Below, one piece after another: positions 17,017-25,404 of a stretch of DNA of 64,000 nt. Every line of letters begins with the position of its first letter. Position 1 is the first letter of the stretch. Source of the stretch: Planctomycetota bacterium (lineage in GTDB: Bacteria > Planctomycetota > Planctomycetia > Pirellulales > Pirellulaceae). The position numbers and the translations under genes were made by a program. The stretch covers positions 62,001 to 126,000 of the forward strand of contig JAPLNI010000051.1 of NCBI GenBank assembly GCA_026692865.1, in the 5' to 3' direction. Under the pieces are notes generated by a model, which saw nothing but the letters and a program-made list of their open reading frames with translations, was not told the origin of the DNA and searched no databases.

Positions 17017-18639
17017 TTAAGAACCGATTCGGGTCTTAATCTCTTGAGTTAGTTCGTTTACGGCGATTCGCGTTTGGACAAGCGTATCACGGTCGCGGAC
17101 GGTTACTGTGCCATCGACCAGCGATTGCCCATCGACTGTGATGCAGTAGGGCGTACCCGCTTCGTCTTGACGGCGGTATCTTCGTCCGACAGCACCTTTC
17201 TCATCATAGAAGACGTTCATATGCTTCTTGAGGTCACCATAGATCTTCTGAGCGAGCTCCGGCATTCCGTCTTTTTTCACAAGCGGAAACACGGCTGCTT
17301 TGATTGGAGCGATGCGTGGATGGAGCCGCATGACGACTCGTGTCTGCATCTTTCCATCTTCATCAGGTGCTTCATCTTCCGTGTAGGCTTCGCACAAGAA
17401 CGCGAGCATGGCTCGATCCGCGCCAGCCGATGGTTCGATCACATGAGGCGTGTAACGTTCATTTGTAAGGTCGTCGCGATACGTAAGATCTCGACCGCTG
17501 CCACGATGCTTGGGTTGGCCGTCTTCGGTTCGTTCCAGCTCTAGCGGTCGCTTCTTCGGATCCAGCTTGCCTTCCATATGGCTTCGCAAATCAAAGTCAC
17601 CGCGATGAGCGATCCCTTCCAATTCGCCGTATTCACCTTCAGCGAGAAACGGAAAGGCGTATTCGATATCAGCTGTGCCGCACGAGTAGTGACTGAGTTC
17701 GTCCGCATGATGCTCGCGCAATCGAAGGCGATTGTCGGACAGTCCTAGGTCGCGGTACCATTGCATGCGTCGGTTTCGCCAATAGGTGTACCAGCCAGGC
17801 GATTCAGTTGGATTGCAGAAAAACTCGATCTCCATCTGCTCGAACTCGCGCGAACGGAATGTAAAATTGCGAGGAGTAATTTCATTTCGGAAGCTTTTAC
17901 CGATTTGAGCTACACCGAATGGAATCTTCACGCGGGTACTGTCGAGCACGTTCTTGAAGTTCACGAAGATTCCTTGAGCGGTCTCTGGTCGCAAAAACGC
18001 GGCACCTTCTTCGCCACTGAGCGCACCAACGTAGGTCTTGAACATCAAATTGAATTCACGTGGTGCGGTGAATGTCCCGAGCGCGTTCGCATCAGGAGCA
18101 AGTGTGACAGCGTGCTCTTCGGGAGTCAGTTTGTCGAGCGAAACAAAGCCCGATTCCCAGACAAGCTGATCTACATCTTTGGCTCGCAAATTAAAGAATT
18201 TCTGTGCTTTGCGTTGTGTTTCTTCGACTTCGCTATCGGCTTCGACCATGGTGGTCACAAAGATTTTCTGAGATTTTGCGGAGACCCATCGACCGCGAAC
18301 TTGATCGAACCGGTATCGTTTTTTCGATTCGCGGCAGTCGACCATGAAATCATGAAATAAATCATAGTGGCCCGAGCATTTCCAAACTTGTGGATGCATC
18401 AGGATCGTACAGTCCAAGCCGACCATTTCGAAAGTCGAAGGAGCACCATCAAGCTGAATAAGCTCGTTATGCCCGGCGCACATGTCTTGCCACCAAGCGT
18501 TCTTGACGTTTCGCTTGAGTTCTACGCCCAGCGGTCCGTAGTCCCAAAAACCGTTCATTCCACCGTAAATCTCACTGGACTGAAACATAAAACCGCGTCT
18601 CTTGCAAAGCGAGACGAGTTTTTCCATTTGCATGATCAT
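17017..18639 (-). CDS. glyQS: Glycyl-tRNA synthetase, single-chain class II type
   Basis: Charges tRNA-Gly with glycine. This is the homodimeric, eukaryote/archaeon-like GlyRS found in many bacteria. Residues near the start read MEKLVSLCKRRGFMFQSSEI then YGGMNGFWDYGPLGVELK. Class II motif 2 is in KIPFGVAQIGKSFRNEITPR then FTFRSREFEQMEIEFF. Motif 3 lies near PHVIEPSAGADRAMLAFL, and the C-terminal anticodon-binding domain begins at RLHPRIAPIKAAVFPLVKKD. ATG 18639 gives 540 residues; an in-frame TTG at 18687 would add 16. No alpha/beta split is present, and the gene stands alone. Confidence 0.94.
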   Translation of the reverse strand: MIMQMEKLVSLCKRRGFMFQSSEIYGGMNGFWDYGPLGVELKRNVKNAWWQDMCAGHNELIQLDGAPSTFEMVGLDCTILMHPQVWKCSGHYDLFHDFMVDCRESKKRYRFDQVRGRWVSAKSQKIFVTTMVEADSEVEETQRKAQKFFNLRAKDVDQLVWESGFVSLDKLTPEEHAVTLAPDANALGTFTAPREFNLMFKTYVGALSGEEGAAFLRPETAQGIFVNFKNVLDSTRVKIPFGVAQIGKSFRNEITPRNFTFRSREFEQMEIEFFCNPTESPGWYTYWRNRRMQWYRDLGLSDNRLRLREHHADELSHYSCGTADIEYAFPFLAEGEYGELEGIAHRGDFDLRSHMEGKLDPKKRPLELERTEDGQPKHRGSGRDLTYRDDLTNERYTPHVIEPSAGADRAMLAFLCEAYTEDEAPDEDGKMQTRVVMRLHPRIAPIKAAVFPLVKKDGMPELAQKIYGDLKKHMNVFYDEKGAVGRRYRRQDEAGTPYCITVDGQSLVDGTVTVRDRDTLVQTRIAVNELTQEIKTRIGS

Positions 18640-18955
18640 TGCGTAGTTATCACGAACTGAAGGAGACGGACGTCCAAAACCTGACAAGGTTTCGATAAAA
18701 GCTTTATCAAAGCAGCCAGAGTCCCAACTCAGGGGAAATTGCTACCTCAATTGCCAGAATTTATCAGACTGGCGCAATTTAGACAGCACCAGTTGCGAGA
18801 GTAGTCATCATTCCCAAGTCACAATCTCGGCTACGAAATGGTCGGGAATTACAAGCAAATCTAAAGAGAGTCCGGATCTATTCCATCGTTGGTACCGATG
18901 TTTGGTCCGCCTGACTAGGATAAATTTAAGGTCGCTCGCTCATCAAGAAATTTGT

Positions 18956-19706
18956 TTAGTAAGGATAAAGAGTACCGATGAGGAGATTGGCAATCTCCCG
19001 TCCGATATCAACTACGTATAAAATGTCGTTATAGTCGCGGTCACCACCGCCCCAAAGGTCTTCGAAGCCAACTAAAATCAATGGGCTATCTGGGATCAAG
19101 AAGCAAACAACGTGCTGAAGTCCGTCACCATTCTTTTTAATCTCATTCCAGTACCAAGTCTGACCATTCCGAGCACCATCGGCGATAAGAAAAAAATCCA
19201 ATTGCCAGCCGTTACCACCGACACCCAAATCGACGAAGTCACCTTCGCGAACAGGAGTGTTAATCGTTCTCGATTTACCGGGATCATCTGATGCATTTGG
19301 GAAGATCAAATAAGGCGTCCCAGACGTGTCCTGGCCGGCAGGCGTAAACGCGAAACCTAACGAATTCCAATATCCAGCACCTTCGGCCAGAAAGTAAACG
19401 CGAATCGGATAGGGGCTCTTGCGAACAAGGAAAAACTTGGACGGGTCCAATTTAAACCCCGATACGCCATTAAAAACAACCGATTCTGAAAGGTTGTCGT
19501 TGATGATTTGGCGGATTATGGGAAGATGATTTCTGTTGAACGCTGCTGAAGGAGAATCACTACCGGTTCGAATGGTCGGCGAAATCAACGGCAAATTGAA
19601 TGGTCGAAGTGTTGGTTGTGGACTTGTCGGCGTTTGAGCATGCCCGCCCGATCGAAACGAGCGATACAGCTAAAGCGACTGTGAGAAACCATTTTGAGGT
19701 TTTCAT
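18956..19706 (-). pseudogene. DUF4114 domain exported protein, apparently frameshifted after the signal peptide
   Basis: The leader MKTSKWFLTVALAVSLVSIG from ATG 19706 is a clear signal peptide, but its frame ends after about 48 codons. In the next frame HAQTPTSPQPTLRPF continues straight into a 212-residue body. That body ends with a DUF4114-like motif (FEDLWGGGDRDYNDILYVV). Joining the frames near GGGCGGGCATGCTC (about 19640-19655) restores a perfect cleavage site, GRA-HAQ. The gap is one missing base. This is either a recent null allele or a sequencing error. Otherwise the body could be translated from a TTG at 19594 without export. DUF4114 proteins are extracellular and calcium-binding-like. 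Confidence 0.65.
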
Positions 19707-19973
19707 CGTAAGATCTCGTTGAATCAGGTGTTTCCGACAAGCAAAACATGTTCGATTGACTCCTTGTTGCAGATCTTCGACGGCAAAAGCCACCATGCTG
19801 CTCCAAGATTAGTAAGTCGAATTTTTCGATGGTCCGACTGAATTGACTACTCCAGTTCCCATCTCGCTTTAAAAGTGGGTTTTTTGAACGAAGTGCAAAA
19901 AGAAATTCTTGAAAATAACCGATTTTCTATAGGGAAATCCTTTTGTCTTGGGTTTCGATGGTGGAGCACGTTT

Positions 19974-22334
19974 ATGTCGCTCGCAATCTTAGCCGCATGG
20001 AACGCTAATCTTTCGGCCCAGAATGTCACGCCGGAAATGGTCGACCGCTCAATCAAGGCCGCAGTGAATTTTCTTCGCCGCGAGCAAAATGAGAATGGAA
20101 GCTGGACTGGATATCCTCGATATGTGAGTGCACAAACTTCTCTGTGTGTACTGTCGTTACTCAATTGTGGGCTTACGCCTCAGGACCCAACGGTGGACCG
20201 CGGATTGCGATTCATCTCTGGAATCACAACAGATTCAACCTATGAGGCATCCTTGCAGATCATGGCATTCTGTGCCGCAAACCCGGTTCGATATGCTGCT
20301 TTGATTCGACGAAACGTGGAATGGCTAGAAGCGGCTCAAGTAAAATCTGGGGAAACCACTGGCGGTTGGTCTTACGACAAAGGCCCAGGTCGTAGCGACA
20401 CATCTAATGCGCAGTTCGCTGTCTTAGCCCTATGGGAAGCACAACGCGCGATGCAACCAATTCCACTCGCAACAATGATTGCCGCTCGCAAATATTGGGC
20501 TAGTAATCAAGCCTTGCCGGCAAGAAAAAAGGACCTCAATTTTCAATCGATGGGAGGATGGTCTTATCCAGGGGTAGGCAACGGCGAAACAATTACCGGA
20601 AGCATGACTTGCGCGGGGATCGCGTCCATGGTCATGACCGAAGACGCTCTCGATTCGTCTGACGTGAGAATCATCGATGGGAAAATTCAGTGCTGTGGCG
20701 AAGAAGTCGATCTGACACCGGCGGAGATTGGTTTGCGATGGTTGGATGCTAACGCATCGATTACGAATAATCCCAATGGTGGTTACCTATTTTACTACTT
20801 GTACGCGCTCGAGCGAGTTGGAAGACTGACTGGACAACGCTTTTTCAATAACCACGATTGGTATCGCGAAGGTTGCGAAGTTATCCTTCAGCGCCAAGTT
20901 CCAGCTAACGGATACTTTTCGAACGGTGGCGGCGAGAATGACCGGACCACCGACACTGCGTTGGCCTTGCTCTTTCTGTCTAAAGGAAAAAGACAGATTG
21001 TTCTCAGCCGTGTTGAATTGAGTGGCGATGCAAAAAATGACTCCTTTCATCGACGATCATTGCAACATCTTACTGGGCATATCGAGCAAGCTTGGAAGCG
21101 TGATCTAGCTTGGCAATCTTTGACTCTTGGAAACACGACTGTCGAGCAGTTGTTGGACTCGCCTATTCTTTTCATGTCGGGATCATCAGCATTTCAATTG
21201 CCTGACAAGCAAAAGAAACTTTTGAAAGATTACATTGAACAAGGTGGCTTTGTCTTTGCAGAAGCCTCCAACGGAAACGGATGCGATGGAAAAGAGTTCG
21301 AACGCTCTTTTCGCGAGTTAATAGAGGAATTGTTTCAACGCCCGCTTGTTAAGCTCCCTGTTTCTCATCCGATCTGGTTCGCGGAAGCTTCCGTCGACAT
21401 CGATAAAATGCCTTCGGATTTTTGGCTTTATGGAATGGAGGCCTGCTGTAGAACGAGCGTTGTCTTCAGTCCGATTAGTCTCTCTTGCCGATGGGAACTA
21501 CTGCGCCCCTATGGTTTCCCGTCCAGGCTCCCTGAGAATGTGCTCGGAGAATGCCAACAGTCCACCCTGATTGGAGTCAATGTAGCGACCTATGCGACAG
21601 GTCGCGAGTTGAAGCAGAAGCTAGATGCAGTCGACATCATCAAAGAAACAGCGACGACGTTTGAAAACCCGCGCGGAGTTACTCAAGTCCCACGCTTGGC
21701 TCATAACGGCGGGGCCGAGGATACTCCACGAGCTGTTCCTCATTTGATGGATTTGCTTGTTCGAGAGCTTCCCTCGCGCGTATCCAACGTTTCGCCGCTA
21801 TTGTTACCATCCTCACAAGAACTCAGCCAACATTCAGTAGCCTATCTCTCTGGTCGCCGATCCTTTCAGTGGAATGATGCGGAGCGTGTTGCTATGCGCG
21901 AGTACTTTAAGAATGGCGGTATGGTGATTGGTGATGCTGTTTGCGGCAATGCAGATTTCACCAAATCGGTTCGTGAAGAGATCTCAGCAATCGTTCCCGA
22001 AGCAACTTGGAGAACGGTCGAGGCCAACCATCCGATGATGACCGATGAATATCAGGGATTCGATGTTCGACGAGTCACCATTAATCGGCCGACCGCTGAA
22101 GCTGGACAAGCGATCCAAATACAAAAATACGAAGGAACGCCCGCAATCGAAATGTTGGTTTGGGAAGGTCACCCAATTGTTGTCTTTTCACCCTATGATT
22201 TAAGCTGTGCACTTGAGTCACGTCAGTCCTCACAGTGCCTAGGTTATCCGCGAGATGACGCGGCTAAGATCGCAATTAATATGGTTCTCTACGCGCTCAT
22301 GCATGATCGCGAAGCAACGTCCGAAACAAAATAG
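19974..22334 (+). CDS. Exported squalene-cyclase-like toroid protein with two DUF4159 domains
   Basis: A long secreted or periplasmic protein, 786 residues from ATG 19974, which has a GGTGGAG ribosome site 7 nt upstream. A GTG at 19875 is also in frame. After a short signal (MSLAILAAWNANLSAQ) come repeats of the prenyltransferase/squalene-oxidase alpha-toroid type (AVNFLRREQNENGSW, GLRFISG, GWSYDKGPGRSDTSNAQFAV). There are two DUF4159-like domains (ILFMSGSSAFQLPDKQKKLL; VAYLSGRRSFQWNDAERVAM) with the ending HPIVVFSPYDLSCALES. The cyclase DXDD motif is not evident, so enzymatic cyclisation is unlikely. The function is unknown; the domain pairing is common in planctomycetes. Confidence 0.85.
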   Translation: MSLAILAAWNANLSAQNVTPEMVDRSIKAAVNFLRREQNENGSWTGYPRYVSAQTSLCVLSLLNCGLTPQDPTVDRGLRFISGITTDSTYEASLQIMAFCAANPVRYAALIRRNVEWLEAAQVKSGETTGGWSYDKGPGRSDTSNAQFAVLALWEAQRAMQPIPLATMIAARKYWASNQALPARKKDLNFQSMGGWSYPGVGNGETITGSMTCAGIASMVMTEDALDSSDVRIIDGKIQCCGEEVDLTPAEIGLRWLDANASITNNPNGGYLFYYLYALERVGRLTGQRFFNNHDWYREGCEVILQRQVPANGYFSNGGGENDRTTDTALALLFLSKGKRQIVLSRVELSGDAKNDSFHRRSLQHLTGHIEQAWKRDLAWQSLTLGNTTVEQLLDSPILFMSGSSAFQLPDKQKKLLKDYIEQGGFVFAEASNGNGCDGKEFERSFRELIEELFQRPLVKLPVSHPIWFAEASVDIDKMPSDFWLYGMEACCRTSVVFSPISLSCRWELLRPYGFPSRLPENVLGECQQSTLIGVNVATYATGRELKQKLDAVDIIKETATTFENPRGVTQVPRLAHNGGAEDTPRAVPHLMDLLVRELPSRVSNVSPLLLPSSQELSQHSVAYLSGRRSFQWNDAERVAMREYFKNGGMVIGDAVCGNADFTKSVREEISAIVPEATWRTVEANHPMMTDEYQGFDVRRVTINRPTAEAGQAIQIQKYEGTPAIEMLVWEGHPIVVFSPYDLSCALESRQSSQCLGYPRDDAAKIAINMVLYALMHDREATSETK

Positions 22335-22361
22335 TAAACCTGGAAAAAAGTATACTTTTGA

Positions 22362-23453
22362 ATGATCAGTGCGACCGGAGAATTAATTCAAGCCAAGCCA
22401 TTATACCGTTCTTTGAAAATCGGAACGCTCGAGATTGGCTTCCCGGTCGTACAAGCTGCGTTAAGTGGTTACAGCGATTGGCCGATGCGATTGATCGCTC
22501 GAGAAATGGGTGCTTCGTACAGTTTATGCGAAGTAATGCTTGATCAGTTTTTAGTCGCCTTAAAGGATCGCGAACGAACGCGTCACTTTTTGTTCAATAC
22601 TCCCGAAGAGCAACCCGTCGCAGGGCAACTAATGGGAGCCGAACCGGAGCAGTTCGCTCTCGGTGCAAAGAAGCTCGCTGAAGCGGGATTTGCCGTGATC
22701 GATATCAACTTTGGATGCCCTGTGAAAAAGGTCCTCGGAAGATGCCGCGGAGGCTTTCATCTCAGTCAACCGACAGTCGCACTTGAGATAGTCAAGAGGA
22801 CTCGCGATATCGTTCCCGAGCATATTCCAGTAACAATTAAAATGCGACGCGGTATCGATGATTCAGAGAAAAGTCGTGACGACTTCTATACGATCCTCGA
22901 AGGAGCATTTGAACTGGGAATTGATGCGATAACCGTGCATGGACGAACCGTCGAACAGCGATACGTTGGTCCTAGTCGCTGGGAGTTCCTGAAACAAGTT
23001 AAACAGCATGTTGGAAACCGATGTATTCTCGGCAGTGGCGATTTATTTTCTGCTCAAGATTGTCTCCGTATGATGCAAGAGACGGGAATCGACGGAGTAA
23101 CAGTCGCTCGTGGTGCAATCGGGAATCCGTGGATCTTTCAGCAGTGCCGAGCGATCTTCGCTGGTCAAGATTTGCCTGCTCCACCTAGCCTCTGGGAACA
23201 GCGAGAGACCATGAAGCGTCACTTCTTGCTTGCCGAGCAAATCTATGGCGAAGAGCGTGCAAGCGTTCAAATGCGGAAGTTTGGAATTAAGTATTCCGCA
23301 TTACATCCGGAACATTTGAGCGTCCGAGAGAGCTTCGTGCGCGTCAAGTCAAGAGCCGAATGGATGAGCAAACTAGACCAGTGGTATCACGATGATCTAC
23401 CCGGTGTTTACCCAGACCCATCGTTGCACCGAAGCACAACCGAATGCGACTGA
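22362..23453 (+). CDS. dus: tRNA-dihydrouridine synthase
   Basis: An FMN-dependent enzyme that reduces uridine to dihydrouridine in tRNA. The 363-residue TIM barrel begins with AALSGYSDWPMRLIARE. It has the catalytic cysteine C119 in DINFGCPVKKVLGRCRGG, VTIKMRRGIDDSEKSRDDF, the ITVHGRTVEQRYVGPSRWEF motif, GSGDLFSAQDC, and the FMN-site RGAIGNPWIFQQC. The C-terminal helical domain is present. It is about DusB length with some extension. It starts 27 nt after the DUF4159 gene on the same strand, so the two may share a transcript. Confidence 0.93.
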   Translation: MISATGELIQAKPLYRSLKIGTLEIGFPVVQAALSGYSDWPMRLIAREMGASYSLCEVMLDQFLVALKDRERTRHFLFNTPEEQPVAGQLMGAEPEQFALGAKKLAEAGFAVIDINFGCPVKKVLGRCRGGFHLSQPTVALEIVKRTRDIVPEHIPVTIKMRRGIDDSEKSRDDFYTILEGAFELGIDAITVHGRTVEQRYVGPSRWEFLKQVKQHVGNRCILGSGDLFSAQDCLRMMQETGIDGVTVARGAIGNPWIFQQCRAIFAGQDLPAPPSLWEQRETMKRHFLLAEQIYGEERASVQMRKFGIKYSALHPEHLSVRESFVRVKSRAEWMSKLDQWYHDDLPGVYPDPSLHRSTTECD

Positions 23454-23591
23454 ACACCCAACTTCATAATCTAGTAGTAGAAGTCCTGAGAATTCTGCAC
23501 TCACCGCAACGCCCAGTCGTCACCATCCACTGAATTACTCTGATGAATTCCGCAACCAACAAAGCTCAAGAAGTGATCGAACTAGATTGCA

Positions 23592-23969
23592 TTACCAGCC
23601 CGAGCTTGGGCCGTAGAAATTCATCCATCGATAAGAAGGAACTGGCGGTGCGTTGAACATGAAGCCAGCGTTGACGGTGGGCCGCGCTGGTTGATGGCCT
23701 GCATACATCTGTGCGATCTGCAATTCTGTTCGAGCCTCGCTTAATCGGCGATTTCTTTCCATGCGAAGTGCCCGATTAGCCGCTTCGATTTCAAGCCTGC
23801 TGCGTCGATACTCGTAGATGCTTGAAGTATCCACGAGCGGCGTATGGACAACAACTGGTTGCGATGGAGCGATTGGTTCTGGAAGAGATTCTTCCTGTGC
23901 AAAGCTATTGCTGCTTGCAAGCATCAGAAGCGAACTCATCGCAGCGAACGACAATACCGAATTCTTCAC
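23592..23969 (-). CDS. Small secreted protein of unknown function
   Basis: A 125-residue product with a typical signal peptide (MKNSVLSFAAMSSLLMLASS...SFAQEE). The mature part is Pro-rich, then a basic amphipathic helix (YEYRRSRLEIEAANRALRME), then a Pro/Phe/Tyr-rich tail ending YRWMNFYGPSSGW. There are no cysteines. I recognise no family. The leader and codon pattern support a real gene. It is convergent with dus, and the 407 bp beyond it carry no gene. Confidence 0.68.
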   Translation of the reverse strand: MKNSVLSFAAMSSLLMLASSNSFAQEESLPEPIAPSQPVVVHTPLVDTSSIYEYRRSRLEIEAANRALRMERNRRLSEARTELQIAQMYAGHQPARPTVNAGFMFNAPPVPSYRWMNFYGPSSGW

Positions 23970-24376
23970 AATTGCTCTCCCCTAAACACTTATCCCAAAA
24001 TTGCTTGGTTTTTCACTCTGGAAGGCTGAGACCAACCACGACCCGGTTCTGTAATCGGTTTACGAGTTGGTCAACGTCGAGAATAATGTTTACGGTAGTC
24101 AATCCTTTGGCAAATCATGTATCTTTTGGATCAATATTAACGATTGTGATAATCAACGATTCAAAGCGAACCTCGTTGGTACTTTTCTACTGCGCTGGGT
24201 CGTTTGTGCGGATTGGCTCTACCGCGCGACTGCAAGTCATGGACGTTAAGTCAAAACAAACCGACTCGAAGGTAGTGGCCCAAAGTCCGGTGCAGGCCAA
24301 CCGCTAAGATCATGCGTTCCGAATACAATAAAAATCGCAACCGGATTTCTATCGATCGATACTAAGGATTCGTCAT
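23970..24376. other. Intergenic stretch without a recognised gene
   Basis: The 407-bp spacer lies between the secreted protein and the divergent alpha/beta hydrolase. Short open frames exist but none has a leader, domain or ribosome site. No hairpin of note and no copy of the repeat families was seen. AAGGATTCGTCAT just before ATG 24377 is the hydrolase ribosome site. Confidence 0.5.
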
Positions 24377-25195
24377 ATGCCAATTATTACAACGCGTGAT
24401 CACACAAAGCTCTATACCAAGGTCTGGGGGACTGGCCGGCCGATTGTCTTGATCCATGGTTGGCCGTTGTCTGCCGATAGCTGGGACGATGTTGCGGTTC
24501 CGTTGGTGGAAGCGGGCTTTCAAACGATTGCGTATGATCGACGTGGTTTTGGTCGATCCGATCAGCCTTGGACAGGATATGAATACGACACGCTTTCGGA
24601 CGATCTCGCAGATGTCATGAGGGAGTTAAACTTGGAGGATGTGACACTGGTCGGATTCTCCATGGGAGGTGGTGAGGTCGCTCGGTACATGTCACGACAT
24701 CAGGCAAAGGGAGTTCGGTCGGCAGCGTTGATCGCGTCAGTGGTACCCTACATGCTGAAAACGAGTGATAACCCGCTTGGCGTAGATCCTGGCGTGTTCG
24801 ATTTCATCGCATCAAGTATTCGAGAGGATCGCGCTAAGTTCTTTGCCGCATTCTTTAAAGACTTTTATGGAGTTGGCTCCAAGAGTAGTTCTGTAAGTGA
24901 CGAAGTACTCGAGTGGACGCACTCGCTCGCCATGCAAGGAAGTTTACGCGCTATACTCGCCTGTGCCCATGCTTTTGGAATGACTGATTTTCGTCCTGAC
25001 ATGCCATCGTTCACAGTTCCAACTTTGATTGTTCACGGAACAGGTGACAGAGCCGTACCCATCGACGTTTCTGCTCGTCAAGCATCGAAGTTTATCGCGG
25101 GCTCAAAGCTAATCGAATACGACTGCGAATCACACGGGCTCTTTGCAACACACCGAAAGCAACTCGTGGACGACCTTCTTGCTTTCCTGCGATAA
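24377..25195 (+). CDS. Alpha/beta hydrolase (non-haem haloperoxidase/arylesterase-like)
   Basis: A 272-residue cytosolic alpha/beta hydrolase of the bromo/chloroperoxidase-esterase group. The oxyanion motif HGWP is at 27-30, the nucleophile elbow GFSMGGGEVARY has S95, and the acid and base are in LIVHGTGDRAVP and CESHGLFATH. The cap region has Trp/Phe-rich turns (FFAAFFKDFYGVGSKSS). The family hydrolyses esters and can form peracids; the natural substrate cannot be told. It is a single gene with a clear ribosome site. Confidence 0.9.
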   Translation: MPIITTRDHTKLYTKVWGTGRPIVLIHGWPLSADSWDDVAVPLVEAGFQTIAYDRRGFGRSDQPWTGYEYDTLSDDLADVMRELNLEDVTLVGFSMGGGEVARYMSRHQAKGVRSAALIASVVPYMLKTSDNPLGVDPGVFDFIASSIREDRAKFFAAFFKDFYGVGSKSSSVSDEVLEWTHSLAMQGSLRAILACAHAFGMTDFRPDMPSFTVPTLIVHGTGDRAVPIDVSARQASKFIAGSKLIEYDCESHGLFATHRKQLVDDLLAFLR

Positions 25196-25404
25196 AAGTC
25201 AATTCGAGCCAAATGCAACATGAATCGGCTTATTGTTTTCTTGTAACCAAGACACAGGTTTGAAAGCGACAAAAGGAAACGGCGAATTATTTGCTTTTCC
25301 GCCCTGTTTCTCCGCTTCTATACTTGGTCTGACGGAATTGTTAAGAAGTGTGTCCGTCGATTGGTATTGCAAGCCGCTGGCGAACGATACTGTGATTTGC
25401 TTGG

